Assembly (NCBI GenBank): GCA_029532625.1
Contig: JARFXM010000008.1
Location: forward strand, 1,054,001 to 1,118,000
Reading direction: 5' to 3'
DNA length: 64,000 nucleotides
DNA from: Lomentospora prolificans
Lineage: Eukaryota > Ascomycota > Sordariomycetes > Microascales > Microascaceae
Part shown: one piece after another, positions 34,730 to 45,226 of the stretch
Position numbering within the stretch: the first letter of the stretch is position 1
Layout: each line of letters begins with the position of its first letter
Made by a program: the position numbers and the translations under genes
The notes under the pieces: model-generated
Told to the model about the DNA's origin: nothing
What the model saw: the letters and a program-made list of their open reading frames with translations, nothing else
Databases searched by the model: none

Positions 34730-34966
34730 ATGTCGGCACACACCTCGAAACCTCCGCTCAACGGAGCAGGAAACGATCCACTCTCCGGCTCTGGCGGCGG
34801 CGGCAACGGCAGCGATCCCACCGGTCCAGTGCCTATTGATCCTTGTACGTATCTGCCTCGCTCTTCTGCTTGCCGGGACTGCTGGCAGCTTCCCGTCTAC
34901 TCACTAGGGTTTTGAAAGAGTCCATCACTAACGTGTGTCTTCCTCTCTATAGCTTACGGAAAATGA
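34730..34966 (+). CDS. Small spliced ORF, 42 residues, function unknown
   Basis: Not a recognised family. Exon 1 (34730-34844) encodes MSAHTSKPPLNGAGNDPLSG and continues through a Ser/Gly run to PTGPVPIDP. A GTACGT donor, a CACTAAC branch site and a TATAG acceptor define a 108-base intron. Exon 2 (34953-34966) adds only SYGK before the stop. The predicted peptide is hydrophilic, Gly/Pro-rich and probably disordered, without signal peptide or membrane segment. A TATA box and a pyrimidine-rich leader ending CAATACCATG support a real, possibly strongly expressed transcript. It could also be a short ORF in a non-coding RNA. Confidence 0.55.
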
Positions 34967-35687
34967 GCATGCCAGCTTCCTCGCATCATCGCTCCTCCAC
35001 GTGAACCACGCCTGGTCTCCTCCGCGATCAACTTGCCTATCTACGAACTCTTCCTAGAGTTATTATGTATATCTACTATACTATTACCCCCTACCTTTTG
35101 GATGGCGAGAACATGGCACATCAGCCAAACGATTCCCTGATGTTGTTTTTGACACCAGAACCCACTTACACGACCAAAACCATCAAGGGCGAATTATTTA
35201 CATCGATTCGTCCTACCAAGGTACCCACTTTTTCCAGTGCGATACCTAATTTTTTTAATATTTTTTTTTATTGTTGCTAGAGAGAGAAACGCCCAGGCGA
35301 TTTATTTACTTCCTTTTGGCTTGTCCATCATTGGAGGACCTAGGCGATAAATTGAACTTGCAATATTTGACATATTTCCTTACAACCTTCTCCGTAAAAT
35401 ATCGTAACCCTCGACGTATCCAAAGCTGTTGTGCCATGTCAAAAGTGTGAATTCATATAGTACTAGAAGAGAAAAAAAAAAAACGAAGAGAGTCTAGCCT
35501 TATTCAACAACTGTCCATCGCCATGCCATGTGTACAAGACTATTATCTCCCACCCCACGCTTTTCCGAAGCTCTCTTTAGAAGAAAAAGAAAAAAAAAAA
35601 AGGAGAAAAAAAAGGAACACCTCAGCTCACGCAATCATATAGCCAATCAAGCAAGCAAGCGCACTTTTCCAGTATCACTACCCGGTT
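34967..35687. other. Convergent intergenic
   Basis: AT-rich 3' flank of the small gene and of the calponin gene, with A-tracts near 35470 and 35590. No further gene seen. Confidence 0.5.
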
Positions 35688-37877
35688 TCACCTCGGCGGC
35701 CCAGGCAAAGGCCTCGGCCCCACAATCTGCCTCCTCCCCGCCCCGATCCCCGTCCCCACATTGTTCTGGCTGTCGCCTCCCGTATACCCAGACCACTGGC
35801 TGACGTCCCACCGCCCGCCAACCCCCCGCCGATCCCATCGACGCCGTCGCCGGAGCGCACCGCCTTGGCCGTCTCCTTCTGCGCCTCCTCCCACTCGCGC
35901 TGCCGCTGCCTCTCCATCTCCATCTCCCGCTCCAGCAGCGACTTGGACGCCCACCCGCCGGCCTTGGTGTTGGTCTGGCCCTGCGTCCGCCGCCTGTCCT
36001 CGGCATCGTGCTCGGCCGTCGCGCCTAGCTCGCGCGAATACGTCGCCGCCGGGGGCGCTTGCTTGGGCGCCGGGTTCGTGGCGAGGTACCTGTCCGTGCG
36101 GTTCGTGGGCTGCTGCTGCTGCTGCTGATGTTGTTGTTGTTGGTATTGCTGAGGCTTCTGGGGCGGCGGCGGCTGAGGCCTTGCTGGTTCTCGGGATGGA
36201 AGAGGAGGCCCGGGCACCGAAGCCAGAGCAGGAGCCGGAGTGGGCGACGTGGCGGCCGCGTAAGCAGCCGGATCTGGTAGTGGTCGGCCGCCCGTGTTAT
36301 GGGTCCGAACCTTGGGCGGAGGCGACGAAACCGCCGCGGGGTCGGGCAGCGGCCTAGGAGACTTGGGCGGCACAAACTTGTTCTGCTCCGGCGACGTCTG
36401 CGGGAGGCGCTGTGCATGCTGAGGCTGGGGCGAAACCGTAAGGTACTCGCGCTGGTCCCTCGACCACGAATCCTGGCGGCTCGGGGGTCGAGGCCGGCTG
36501 CGGGATCGCGCTCTCGATCTCGGCTCTTCGTCTCGGCCGATGTGCCTGCGCGTCTTCAGCTGCCTCTCGCGCTCGTATTCCTGTTCGCGCTGCCGGGCCT
36601 GCTCCAGCTCCTTCTCCAGCTCCTTGACCCGGTCGGCGTAGGCGCTGTCGCCGCCCGCCGCGCCGGGAGCGCCGCCGTGCTCGGCCTGGTACTGGCTGAG
36701 GTACTGGCCCCTGAGGGCCGAGCGGCTGCGGCTCCTCGTCCTCTGCCTCTCGTCCTCCAGTCGCGCCTGTGCCTCCTCCTCCTCCCGGCGCCTCTTCTCC
36801 TCTGTAATCTTCCACATCCGCTCCTCCTCTTCCCACTTGCGCTTCTCCTCCTCTACCTTTTGCCGCTCCTGCTCGCGCAACCGCCGCGTCTCCTCTTCCC
36901 ACCTGCGCTCTTCCTCCAACCTCTGACGCTCCTCTTCGGCCTCGAGCTCCACCTTGCGCCGCCTCTCCTCCTCTTCCATCTCCTGACGTAATCGTTCCTC
37001 CTCCTTGCGCTTACGCTCCTTCTCCGCTAGGCTCGGCACGTACGGCCCAGCGCTCGTAATCTGCCTCCTTCCACCAAAGGCGATGCCGAGGTTGCCTTGG
37101 CTAGCTCCGCCCATGTAGCCGTACTGCGAAATGTTCCACGCCGGCGCCGTGCTACCCTCGTGCTCCCTACGGCTCCAGCTACTAACAGCGACTCCCGGAG
37201 AAGTTGACCCGTTCGTGGGGCTCTTGGTCGGGCTCCAGCGTCCGGACCCCGAGTCGCCTGTTTTGCTAGGCGCGAGAACGGTACGACTCCCATAGGCAGA
37301 CGAGGTGTTGCTCGCGTTGGAGATGCCCCTCCCGCGAAGTGGCGTCGCGGGAGCACCGGTGCTCTGGGGGCTCATCACGCCCGACCGGGGCTTGGGACCG
37401 ATCGCTGAGGGGAAAGCGGAAGGGTTGAGCTTGTTGGCCGCGCGGCTGAAGGCACCGAGACATTGCAGGACCTGGGCGGGGTCCTTTTGCTCGTACAGGT
37501 CGACGGTGAGGAAGACGTCGTGCTCTTGGAGGTTCAGGGGCGGCGATTTGCAGGCTCGGAGGAAGAGGGAGATGTTCTCCATCTGGACAAAGGGCATGGC
37601 TGACTGCTTGTATCGGAGGCCGGGCGGGCCGATGGCAAGATTGACAAGCCTAGTTGGGGCGAGAAGGGTTAGCTTAGCTAGGGAAAGGGCCCCCGGGGGA
37701 AGGGACTCACTTGCAGAGCGCAACGCCATCCTTGAGTCCTTCTAGCAGATCAGAAGATGGTAGCCGCTCTCCGAGGATGCTCTCGATCCAGGAGCGGGCC
37801 TCATTGGCAGCTCCGGGAGTGTACTTGTCGAGGCGCAATTTGCGCAGGTCTTTATCCAAGGACGTCACGGACGCCAT
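35688..37877 (-). CDS. Calponin-domain actin-binding protein, frame broken near 3' end
   Basis: Probable cytoskeletal actin-binding protein. Exon 1 (37877-37711) and exon 2 (from 37649) encode a single N-terminal calponin-homology domain (LDKDLRKLRLDKYTPGAANE, SWIESILGE, LLEGLKDGVALCKLVNLAIG, PFVQMENISLFLRACKSPPL). Then come a Ser-rich linker, a calponin-like repeat (AWNISQYGYMGGASQGNLGI, about 37061-37150), a long Glu/Arg-rich coiled coil and a Pro/Gln-rich region with a polyglutamine tract. A second copy of the repeat (WDVSQWSGYTGGDSQ) and the end RRQIVGPRPLPGPPR are encoded in a different frame. The switch occurs near a C6 run at 35822-35827. No AG allows an intron that keeps WDVSQ. One missing base would account for it and would give about 709 residues. 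It could be an assembly error or a true mutation; without it the first frame ends at 35678. Confidence 0.8.
36109..36152 (-). repeat. CTG/TTG triplet tract coding polyglutamine
   Basis: Mixed CAG/CAA codons (minus strand) give a glutamine-rich run interrupted by Y and H inside the calponin-domain protein. Confidence 0.8.
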
Positions 37878-38981
37878 GGTGCTAAATTGAACAGGGGTCC
37901 GTTCGATCAATATTCGTTCGGACGTTGTATACCCTGGGGGGGGCCACTAGAGGGGATTCTGGTGGACGAAATCGCGCTTGTCGAACGGGGTAGGGCGAGG
38001 GCACGTTTTCTCTGCCGTCAAGCGGCGAATGCCTGCGATGACGTTGGTTGGGCTGCGGCGTCAGACTTTTGTGGGGTGGGGGTGGAAAACGAATCCGGCG
38101 CTTCCAGCCGTGCGTTATGGGGAAAGGCACCACCGCGCAGATGATATATGGCCAGCGTGCTGAAGAAACGGGCGATCTAGCTGGCCAGCGTCCGGAATGC
38201 GAACGAGCGCAAGTGGTTGGTTTGTTTCTTCTACGTGAGACTTGTTTGGGACAGGTGGTGGTGGTGGTGGACTGGAGGAGTAATAACGAAGACCACTCAT
38301 AATAACAGAGAGGAGATAACAGAGACCAGGGGCCAGCGTTTTATTATGGATCATTTTGGGTGGGTTTTCGATTTTCGGCCGCTCTTTTTCTAGGGCCCTC
38401 CAGTGCTGTGGAACCCCGAATGAGACATCCATCCATTCCAAATTCAGCCTCTGAGTTGCATTTCCCAGCGGGTTAACCACCGGCCAGCCAGGCTGGCGTC
38501 ATCAATGGATCGATCCATCCTATCCTGTCCATTAGGCCTGCGCCAGCCAGCTGTGCCACCCCAAATTACACCACTCCATCATGTTAGAGGTAATAGGTGG
38601 TATTATTTCGGCGGCGAGACAGACAGAGAAAGGCACCCTGAGGGTTGCCAATTCAACTCAACTAAAATATGTTGCTGGCTAGCACGCACCAATTAATCTA
38701 TATAATCCCGTCAATAACTGGTGTTCAGCTCCCAGCACAACTAGACATCGAGAGTTGGCACGGGTTCTGTTTAGTCTTTTCCAACTGTTCTCTCATGCCA
38801 ATCAGTTCGTCTATGATTATGTTTTCTTTCTATTTTCTTCATAAATAAGGAAAAGTTTGCGTCATGCTACAGGCAGATTCTAGGTAGATATTGGTGGAGC
38901 ACTGGTCGTGTTTACAATAGCTCCCTAATACAGCTTATACAAGTAATATAGTCCAAGTAAATAACCACCAGACCCGAACTA
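37878..38981. promoter_or_regulatory. Upstream region of calponin gene
   Basis: Lies between the start of the calponin gene and the 3' end of GPI13, both leftward. It carries two exact CCAGCCAG octamers (38484 and 38543) and a GGT/GGC-rich patch near 38255. No gene supported. Confidence 0.5.
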
Positions 38982-41900
38982 CTACTCGGGGTATCCAAAC
39001 ACATCATACACCACCCGGCTGTTCACCCTAACCCCCATGAGCGTAACCAGAATGCCCACCACATCCACCGTCAAGAGGATGAGCCCCGCCGCCATGAACC
39101 TCGGGCTAAACACCCGGTACAGCATGAGGTGCCTCCTGAGGTGACCCGCCCACATCATTGTCGCCAGCGACTGCACGGAAAAGTATGACACGAACCCGGC
39201 CATCGCCCGACTCACCGTCTCCAGCAACCCCTTCCTGTCGGGCGACGCGAGCCACGCGACGACGAGCGGCACGGACACGGCCGCCATGATCTGCCCGGCA
39301 AACGAATTGATCACGATGATGAGCGCGCTCCACGGCATCCGGATCGTGAACAGCGGGATAAAGGCGCTGTCCCACTGGATCGTGCTGATGGCCGCCTGGT
39401 GGCCCGTCGTGAAGAAGTGAAAGTTGCCTAGGAGCCCCAGCACCACGGGGCCGATGGGCTCCGCCGCGATGCCATGGGCCTTGACCATCTCAACGAGGCA
39501 GATCACCTGCCACATCATGACCGCCAGAGCCCCGCCTCCCATCGGCTTGGACAGGAGGATACACGCGACGAGGAGCATGACCGGCAACATGAGGTACCTA
39601 CTGGCCCACGCATTCTTGTATCCCTCGATCAGGGTCCGCCGAGAGCCGTCCTGCAACTCCACCGGCTTCCAGCCCACCAGCGGGGGTCCCCAGGAAAACA
39701 TCAGCCCGCCCGCGATAAAGGCCATGCCAAGGACGCCGAGAGCGACGTATACGCTCACCCTCTTCAGTAGGGTCTCGGGAAGGTCGGGGAACCAATCACC
39801 GTTATCTGCGGCATCGATGAGCCAGTAGAGCCCCGTCATGGAGAGTAATCCCGGTAGACCGTTGCCAATCCAGCTCTTACCCCATCCAGCAAAAGAATTC
39901 GTCTTTTTAAGGAAGCCCGCCACGACAAACGGGAGTGTGATGGTGGTGATGAAGGGTATCGCCAGTTGAGCGGTAGAGGAGGTGGAAGAGGCGCTGGATG
40001 CGTAATAAGTAGAGATACAATACGGCATCTGCTCTTCTCGGCATAGCTTCGAGTAGGATGCTACGCGCGCGAGAACGACAAAGAGGATAGAGTGAAAGAC
40101 AGCGTTCGACCTTGTTTCCTTATCCTTGATGTGGAACGCAGCCGCCACCGAAACCAGCCCAAAGGTCCCGAGGAAGAAGAGGGAGATAGAGTCCTCCCAG
40201 ATGGTGAAGGAATTGGCCGCGAAGCCAATAGACTGGCTAACGGTAAACACGGCTGATAACCAAGTCCAGATTGACGTCGGGACGAGATTCTTCGGCGTCC
40301 TCCCCATTGACACGAGAGACGTGAAAACGCCCAGAAGACTACCCAAAGCTGCTGCGGCAGCGACATAATAGATTCCGATGGTAGGCAAGCCTGCAAAGGA
40401 CGCAGCGTACAGACCTAGGCCGGCGGTAGCGCCACCCGCAAGACCAGCGAAAGCGCGAAGAACAATGCGCTTATGCAGGTCCAGCGTTGTTTCGCTGGGG
40501 TTCTGTTTCGATCGTGAAGCGTAGAGCAACACGGCCACAACGCCAGTTGCCATGGTTGCAATGCCCGTGATCATCCTAGGAACATCAAATCGCGCCCACA
40601 GATCCTTACAGAGACGAAGAGTTTGAGTCTGATATGAGATAAACGCCTCGTAAGTCAGCTCCCACTCCGCCGATGAGGCCGCCTTCGCGGAGCCGACAAG
40701 CCCCTCCGCCGCATTCCAGAGCGCCGTCGGCGAGCCTAGAGATTCATCTTGACCCGACTTTTGCGCGTGAGAGTACGCCGATTGATATCTCTTCGTCCCT
40801 GCGGCTGCTACTCGTGAGGCAGTAGCCAGGTTCTTCCAAGAATTTCCCTCGGTGCCGGCGAATGCCTCCTCGATAGGCCGTCCCAAGTTGTTAAAAGGAA
40901 TAGGTATTCCAAGGAGGAGTGAAAGAGTCGGGACGAGGTCGATCTGGTTCACGGGCCGAATCTTTGCAGTCTCTGGAGGGACCGCGTACTCAGGTTTTGT
41001 CCGGCCGAAAAAGGGGCGCTTCGAGTACATCCACAGAGTCGACTCGATTTCATCGTCACTCTCACCACCGTGATCACCCTTGCTGTCCATGCCATGATCT
41101 CCCATGACGATGAGAATAGTATCCTCGTCGATTGTAGAAGTGAGGCGGCGAATGAAGTCATCCATCTGCGCCAGCTTTGCATTCATTGCGGGGTGATCGG
41201 GGCCGTACCGATGACCGGCGTGGTCAACTCCCAGGCAGTGGCCGATGAGGAGATCCCAAGAACCCTGCTTTTCCGGTTCCATGAGAGGGAAAATGCGGTC
41301 CATAACGCCATTATCAACGGTGTGCAAGTCCCACACATTGAAACTGTCAAATGCCTTGCTCTCATTCGGTTGGAAATATCCCGGGAAGAGCGCCCACCAT
41401 GTATCGTCGCCTAGCTGGACAATCTTCTTGTCTAGGTTGCGCATCTGTCTCAGAATGTTGTCCTCGTCGATAGCGGTACCGTCAAAACTGGAGCCGATAT
41501 CCATAAAGGTTGGCAGGGTGCCCGTCGTCAAGCCTTTGAGCCTCTGGAGGGTCGAGGTAGGAGGGTCCGCGATGAAGGGGCGAAGAACGGCGTTCTGGGG
41601 CGTTGTGACGGCGGACTCGTGGAGAAATGTCAATGCATTATGGTAAGCCTTTGGGCTCTCGGCGCTGTTTGCCGGAACAGCGAAGTCGTAACGTAGCGCA
41701 TCGATTAGGATCACCACAGCCTTATTGAAAGACTTGGGATGCCAGCAGCCGGCATCCGCATTGCCCGGACCCTTCCAGAGCTCGGTTTGAGCAACCGATA
41801 CGTCAATTGGGGGCACATCGCATTCAGATGTGTCATCGAGGACCAACCTCGTTAACAGGAAGCCGTTCGTGAAGAGTAGCAGGCCAACGAAGTGGACGAA

Positions 41901-42131
41901 CAGCACCCAAACCCAGAATGCAACCGTCCAGCCCCAGCGATGCTCATATGCGCGTCGACGAGCGGCGTGACCCCCGCGGTGGTTTTTCTTGAGGACCCAG
42001 TCTAACGTTGCCTGTGACTCCTGCTGTGTAGGGAGGTTGGAAACGGCCGGTAGCGCATCTGGTTGAGGGGGCTGTTTTCGAGCTCGTGATTGCTTGTTGG
42101 AAGGCATCTCGGGTACTTCGTCTCGCGCCAA
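38982..42131 (-). CDS. GPI13: GPI ethanolamine phosphate transferase 3 (Gpi13 / PIG-O)
   Basis: ER membrane enzyme that adds ethanolamine phosphate to the third mannose of the GPI anchor precursor, the group later linked to proteins. A single uninterrupted frame of 1049 residues matches the family length. After a basic cytosolic N-terminus, one membrane helix (about 69-93, AFWVWVLFVHFVGLLLFTNG) anchors a lumenal alkaline-phosphatase-like domain. Metal-binding motifs are visible: VVILIDALRYDF (Asp144), GHCLGVDHAGHRYGPDH, and VMGDHGMDSKGDHGGESDDE. The sequence GCWHPKSFNKAVVILIDALRYDF is typical of PIG-O rather than Mcd4 or Gpi7. The second half has at least ten hydrophobic helices. Two in-frame ATGs (42131 and 42107) are possible starts; the first was used. 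Confidence 0.95.
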   Translation of the reverse strand: MARDEVPEMPSNKQSRARKQPPQPDALPAVSNLPTQQESQATLDWVLKKNHRGGHAARRRAYEHRWGWTVAFWVWVLFVHFVGLLLFTNGFLLTRLVLDDTSECDVPPIDVSVAQTELWKGPGNADAGCWHPKSFNKAVVILIDALRYDFAVPANSAESPKAYHNALTFLHESAVTTPQNAVLRPFIADPPTSTLQRLKGLTTGTLPTFMDIGSSFDGTAIDEDNILRQMRNLDKKIVQLGDDTWWALFPGYFQPNESKAFDSFNVWDLHTVDNGVMDRIFPLMEPEKQGSWDLLIGHCLGVDHAGHRYGPDHPAMNAKLAQMDDFIRRLTSTIDEDTILIVMGDHGMDSKGDHGGESDDEIESTLWMYSKRPFFGRTKPEYAVPPETAKIRPVNQIDLVPTLSLLLGIPIPFNNLGRPIEEAFAGTEGNSWKNLATASRVAAAGTKRYQSAYSHAQKSGQDESLGSPTALWNAAEGLVGSAKAASSAEWELTYEAFISYQTQTLRLCKDLWARFDVPRMITGIATMATGVVAVLLYASRSKQNPSETTLDLHKRIVLRAFAGLAGGATAGLGLYAASFAGLPTIGIYYVAAAAALGSLLGVFTSLVSMGRTPKNLVPTSIWTWLSAVFTVSQSIGFAANSFTIWEDSISLFFLGTFGLVSVAAAFHIKDKETRSNAVFHSILFVVLARVASYSKLCREEQMPYCISTYYASSASSTSSTAQLAIPFITTITLPFVVAGFLKKTNSFAGWGKSWIGNGLPGLLSMTGLYWLIDAADNGDWFPDLPETLLKRVSVYVALGVLGMAFIAGGLMFSWGPPLVGWKPVELQDGSRRTLIEGYKNAWASRYLMLPVMLLVACILLSKPMGGGALAVMMWQVICLVEMVKAHGIAAEPIGPVVLGLLGNFHFFTTGHQAAISTIQWDSAFIPLFTIRMPWSALIIVINSFAGQIMAAVSVPLVVAWLASPDRKGLLETVSRAMAGFVSYFSVQSLATMMWAGHLRRHLMLYRVFSPRFMAAGLILLTVDVVGILVTLMGVRVNSRVVYDVFGYPE

Positions 42132-43329
42132 GAGGGGAGGGCGGAAGACGGAAATGTTGAAGAGATGTCTTTGGGAACAGAAAAAGGAGAAATTTTACGA
42201 ATTGATGGGCTCCATCCGCTACGGAAGCCACGGGCTTGTGAGCGTAGGCGAGGGGGCTGTGACAGGTCGCGACACAGTTGAGCTAGTTTTTTGTATTATC
42301 TTTTTTCTGGCCAAAGTTATCAAGGTCCTTTGCTTGGCCTCTCTGCTTACCACGTACTTGTATGACCTCAGTTTTTCAATGTGATTGATGAGTGCGACAT
42401 GACACAGCTGCGCCATTGGAGCTCTCTAATTGGGGCAATTGGGGCGATTGCGGGCAAGTTGAGAGTCCTCATGCTCCCCATGCCATACATGGCATGTAAT
42501 GTCGCCAGGCCACATGGCTTCCAGCTGCTCCCAGACGTAAACCCCACCGTCTGGGCGCCGTGACAACTGCATCGTGTGCTCCAACGACACACAACGACAC
42601 GGATGCCCATGCATTCAGTACATTGTATTATCATGAAATGTACTGGGACAACAGTGGGCTCCACAGGTCAGGTGTGTATAAAAACGCCTGGCGAAAGATT
42701 GCCCAAGTATTCCAGTATCCCGCCAAGCCTTTTGGGCACAGACCAGCACTGGAGCCGAGCAACGAGGCCACCACCAACCTACTGTATTAACCTACAGCTG
42801 GCCAGCCAGTGTGTACCTCGTGGTTTGCGTGGTCCGCCACAGCCTTGAATATCCCGTCACACTTTTTTCCACCATCACCTTCAAGGTTGAAAAATTCCCT
42901 TCCTCACAACATTCCCGTGAATCATTCTCGTTCCTCTGTTGCTCTGCATTGCATCGCCCCCCATCATCTTCGCGATTCATTTCATCTCCCCGTGCATCTC
43001 ACAGCCCGGTTTTCTTTGATTCCCTCACCTATTCCATCAGTTTCTTTCCGTCCCTTGGCGACACCTGAAGGCTGTTTCTCTCCCCGAGCTGTCTTCGTAA
43101 CCCAACTCCTCCGCAACCCCGACCATCACGGCCATCATCTTTTGAGTTAGTAAGGACTTGATACCGCACATCTTGTTCTTCACCGCATTATTTTCAACCC
43201 TAATTTAATCAAAAAGAACCCCTCCCTGCCGCCGCTCACTCCGGCTCTCGACCCCCCTGTCATATCTCCGATCACCCAGTCAAGCTTTGCCTTGCCTCTC
43301 CTCTCCTCGCCTCACCCTCTACCGTCAAA
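42132..43329. promoter_or_regulatory. Divergent promoter region, GPI13 / G3BP-like
   Basis: Holds both promoters. A TATA box is at 42677 and a CCAGCCAG octamer at 42802. DNA from about 42840 to 43330 is C/T-rich and probably the transcribed leader of the rightward gene. No coding sequence supported. Confidence 0.55.
42677..42684 (+). promoter_or_regulatory. TATA box, candidate
   Basis: TATAAAAA in GTGTGTATAAAAACGCC, about 650 bases before the G3BP-like start codon. It implies a long, pyrimidine-rich leader if used. Confidence 0.45.
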
Positions 43330-45226
43330 ATGGCCACCACCAACGGCAACTTTCACAACCAGGACCAGTACAAGACGTCCGAGTCCTACACGCCCGCGAA
43401 TGAGGCTACCGAACAGACCCAAACAAACAGCGCCAACCACGACCTGACCAAGGATGAGGTGGGCTGGTACTTCGTCGAGCAGTATTACACGACACTTAGC
43501 AAGAACCCCGACAAGCTCCATGTACGTTTCCAGTGCCAATCCTATGGTATATCATAGCCCATTGATACGAAACAGATAAAACTGACTGTTTGATAGCTCT
43601 TCTATGGCAAGCGTTCCCAGTTCGTCTTTGGAGAGGAGGCCGAGGTAGCTAACATTTCCGTTGGCCGTCCTGTAAGCATGTCCATTTTCTTTTAAATCTC
43701 TCTTCACTACCTCGGAACACCAGGGAAGCTAATATCTCCTTTTCCCCCCTCCCCCTTTTAGGCCATCAAGGATCGTATTAAGGAACTCGATTTCCAGGAG
43801 TGCAAGGTCCGCGTCTCCAACGTTGACTCTCTCGCCTCTTCGCCAGACACCATCCTTATCCAAGTTATCGGTGAGACATCTAACAAGAAGTCCGAGGAGC
43901 CCCGGAAATTCGTCCAGACCTTCGTTCTCGCCAAACAGCCCTCGGGATACTTTGTTTTGAACGATATCTGGAGGTACATCAGCGAAGACGAGGAGGAGCC
44001 CTCGGACGCGGCTACTCAGGAGGATGCTAAGCCCATTGAGCAGCCTACCGTGGTTGAAGCCCCCGCTGTCCCTGAGGTTGCCCCCGAGGAGCCTACCAAG
44101 GCAGAGGAGTCCGAGGAGGAGTCCGAGGAGGAAGAGGCGGTCGAGGCGACTCCCGCTCTCGAGGCTGAGACCGTAGACAAGAAGCTTGAGGAGGTGGCCA
44201 AGGCCGAGGCTCTCGCGGAGACCGTTGAGGAGACCCCGGTCGAAGCCCCCAAGGCCGAGGCCACCAAGTCGGAGACTTCTGAATCAGCTACTGATGGCGA
44301 CAACGCCTCTCTTGCGGCTTCTGAAGAGGCTCTCAAGGCCCCCGAGAAGCCCAAGGAACCCGCTCCTACGCCCGCCGTCCCCAGTGCTAAGGCCGCCGCT
44401 GCTGCAGCTCCCGCCCCCGCGGCGGAGCCCGAAAAGCCTGCTCCTGCTAAGCCTCTGACCTGGGCTAGCCGTATTGCGGCTGCTGTTGGACCTGCCCGGC
44501 CCGTTCCCGCCCTCCCCAAGACGGCCACGCCCCCGGCCGCCGCCCAGCCTAGGGCTCCTGCACCAGTTGCCGCTCCCAAGGCTGCCCCTGTGCCCGCCCC
44601 CGCTTCCCAGCGAACTGAGCCCGCCGCCGCCGCGGCCCAGGATTCCACCTCATCCGGCAGTGAGTGGCAGACTGCTGGAAGTGATTCCAAGAAGCAGAAC
44701 AGGCCTCAGTCCATGATTGCGCAATCCGAGGATAAGGGCACCCTCGGCTATGTCAAGTATGTGACGGAGAAGGTTCAAGATGCCGAGCTTAAGGCTGCGC
44801 TCTCCCGCTTCGGTGGCCTCACATATTTCGATATCAACCGTGAAAAGGTCGGTGCACATCCCTCCCCCAACGTTCTCCGCCATTGTAGAACCCCATATAG
44901 ATAATGTTTGCTAACGTCTGCTCCTACAGAACTGCGCCTTTGTCGAGTTCGCTACTCCTGAGGGTTACAAGGCGGCCGTCGCTGCCAACCCCCACCTCGT
45001 CAATGGCGAGAACATTGTCGTCGAGCAGCGTAGGCCTAAGTCGACTGCCTATGGCGGCGCTCAATATGCTGCTAACCGCGGCGGAGCTTCTGGCAGGGGA
45101 CGTGGTCGCTACGATGGCACCCGCTCCGGCAGCCAGGGCGGCCCCAAGGCTCCCTTCAACTCCCAGACCCGAGGCCGTGGTGGTGGTGCCGCCCGAGGGA
45201 AGGGCTCCTCGCAGACCAATGCTTAA
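43330..45226 (+). CDS. G3BP-like NTF2 and RRM domain RNA-binding protein
   Basis: Cytoplasmic RNA-binding protein of the G3BP/Nxt3/Bre5 type, linked in other species to stress granules and to the Ubp3 deubiquitinase. Four exons (43330-43521, 43597-43671, 43762-44847, 44930-45226) give 549 residues. An NTF2-like domain spans about residues 38-165: VGWYFVEQYYTTLSKNPDKL, LFYGKRSQFVFGEE, AIKDRIKELDFQECKV, QTFVLAKQPSGYFVLNDIWR. A long acidic then Ala/Pro-rich disordered segment follows. The C-terminal RRM spans the last intron (GTLGYVKYVTEKVQDAELKA, then NCAFVEFATPEGYKAA). The protein ends in an RGG-type tail (GRGRGRYDGTRSGSQGG). All introns are phase 0, with CTAAC- or CTGAC-like branch sites. Confidence 0.92.

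Noticed and set aside
44016..44690. 224-codon Ala/Ser-rich minus-strand frame opposite the G3BP-like gene
   Set aside because: Mirror of the Pro/Ala/Glu-rich sense segment; no start context or domain.
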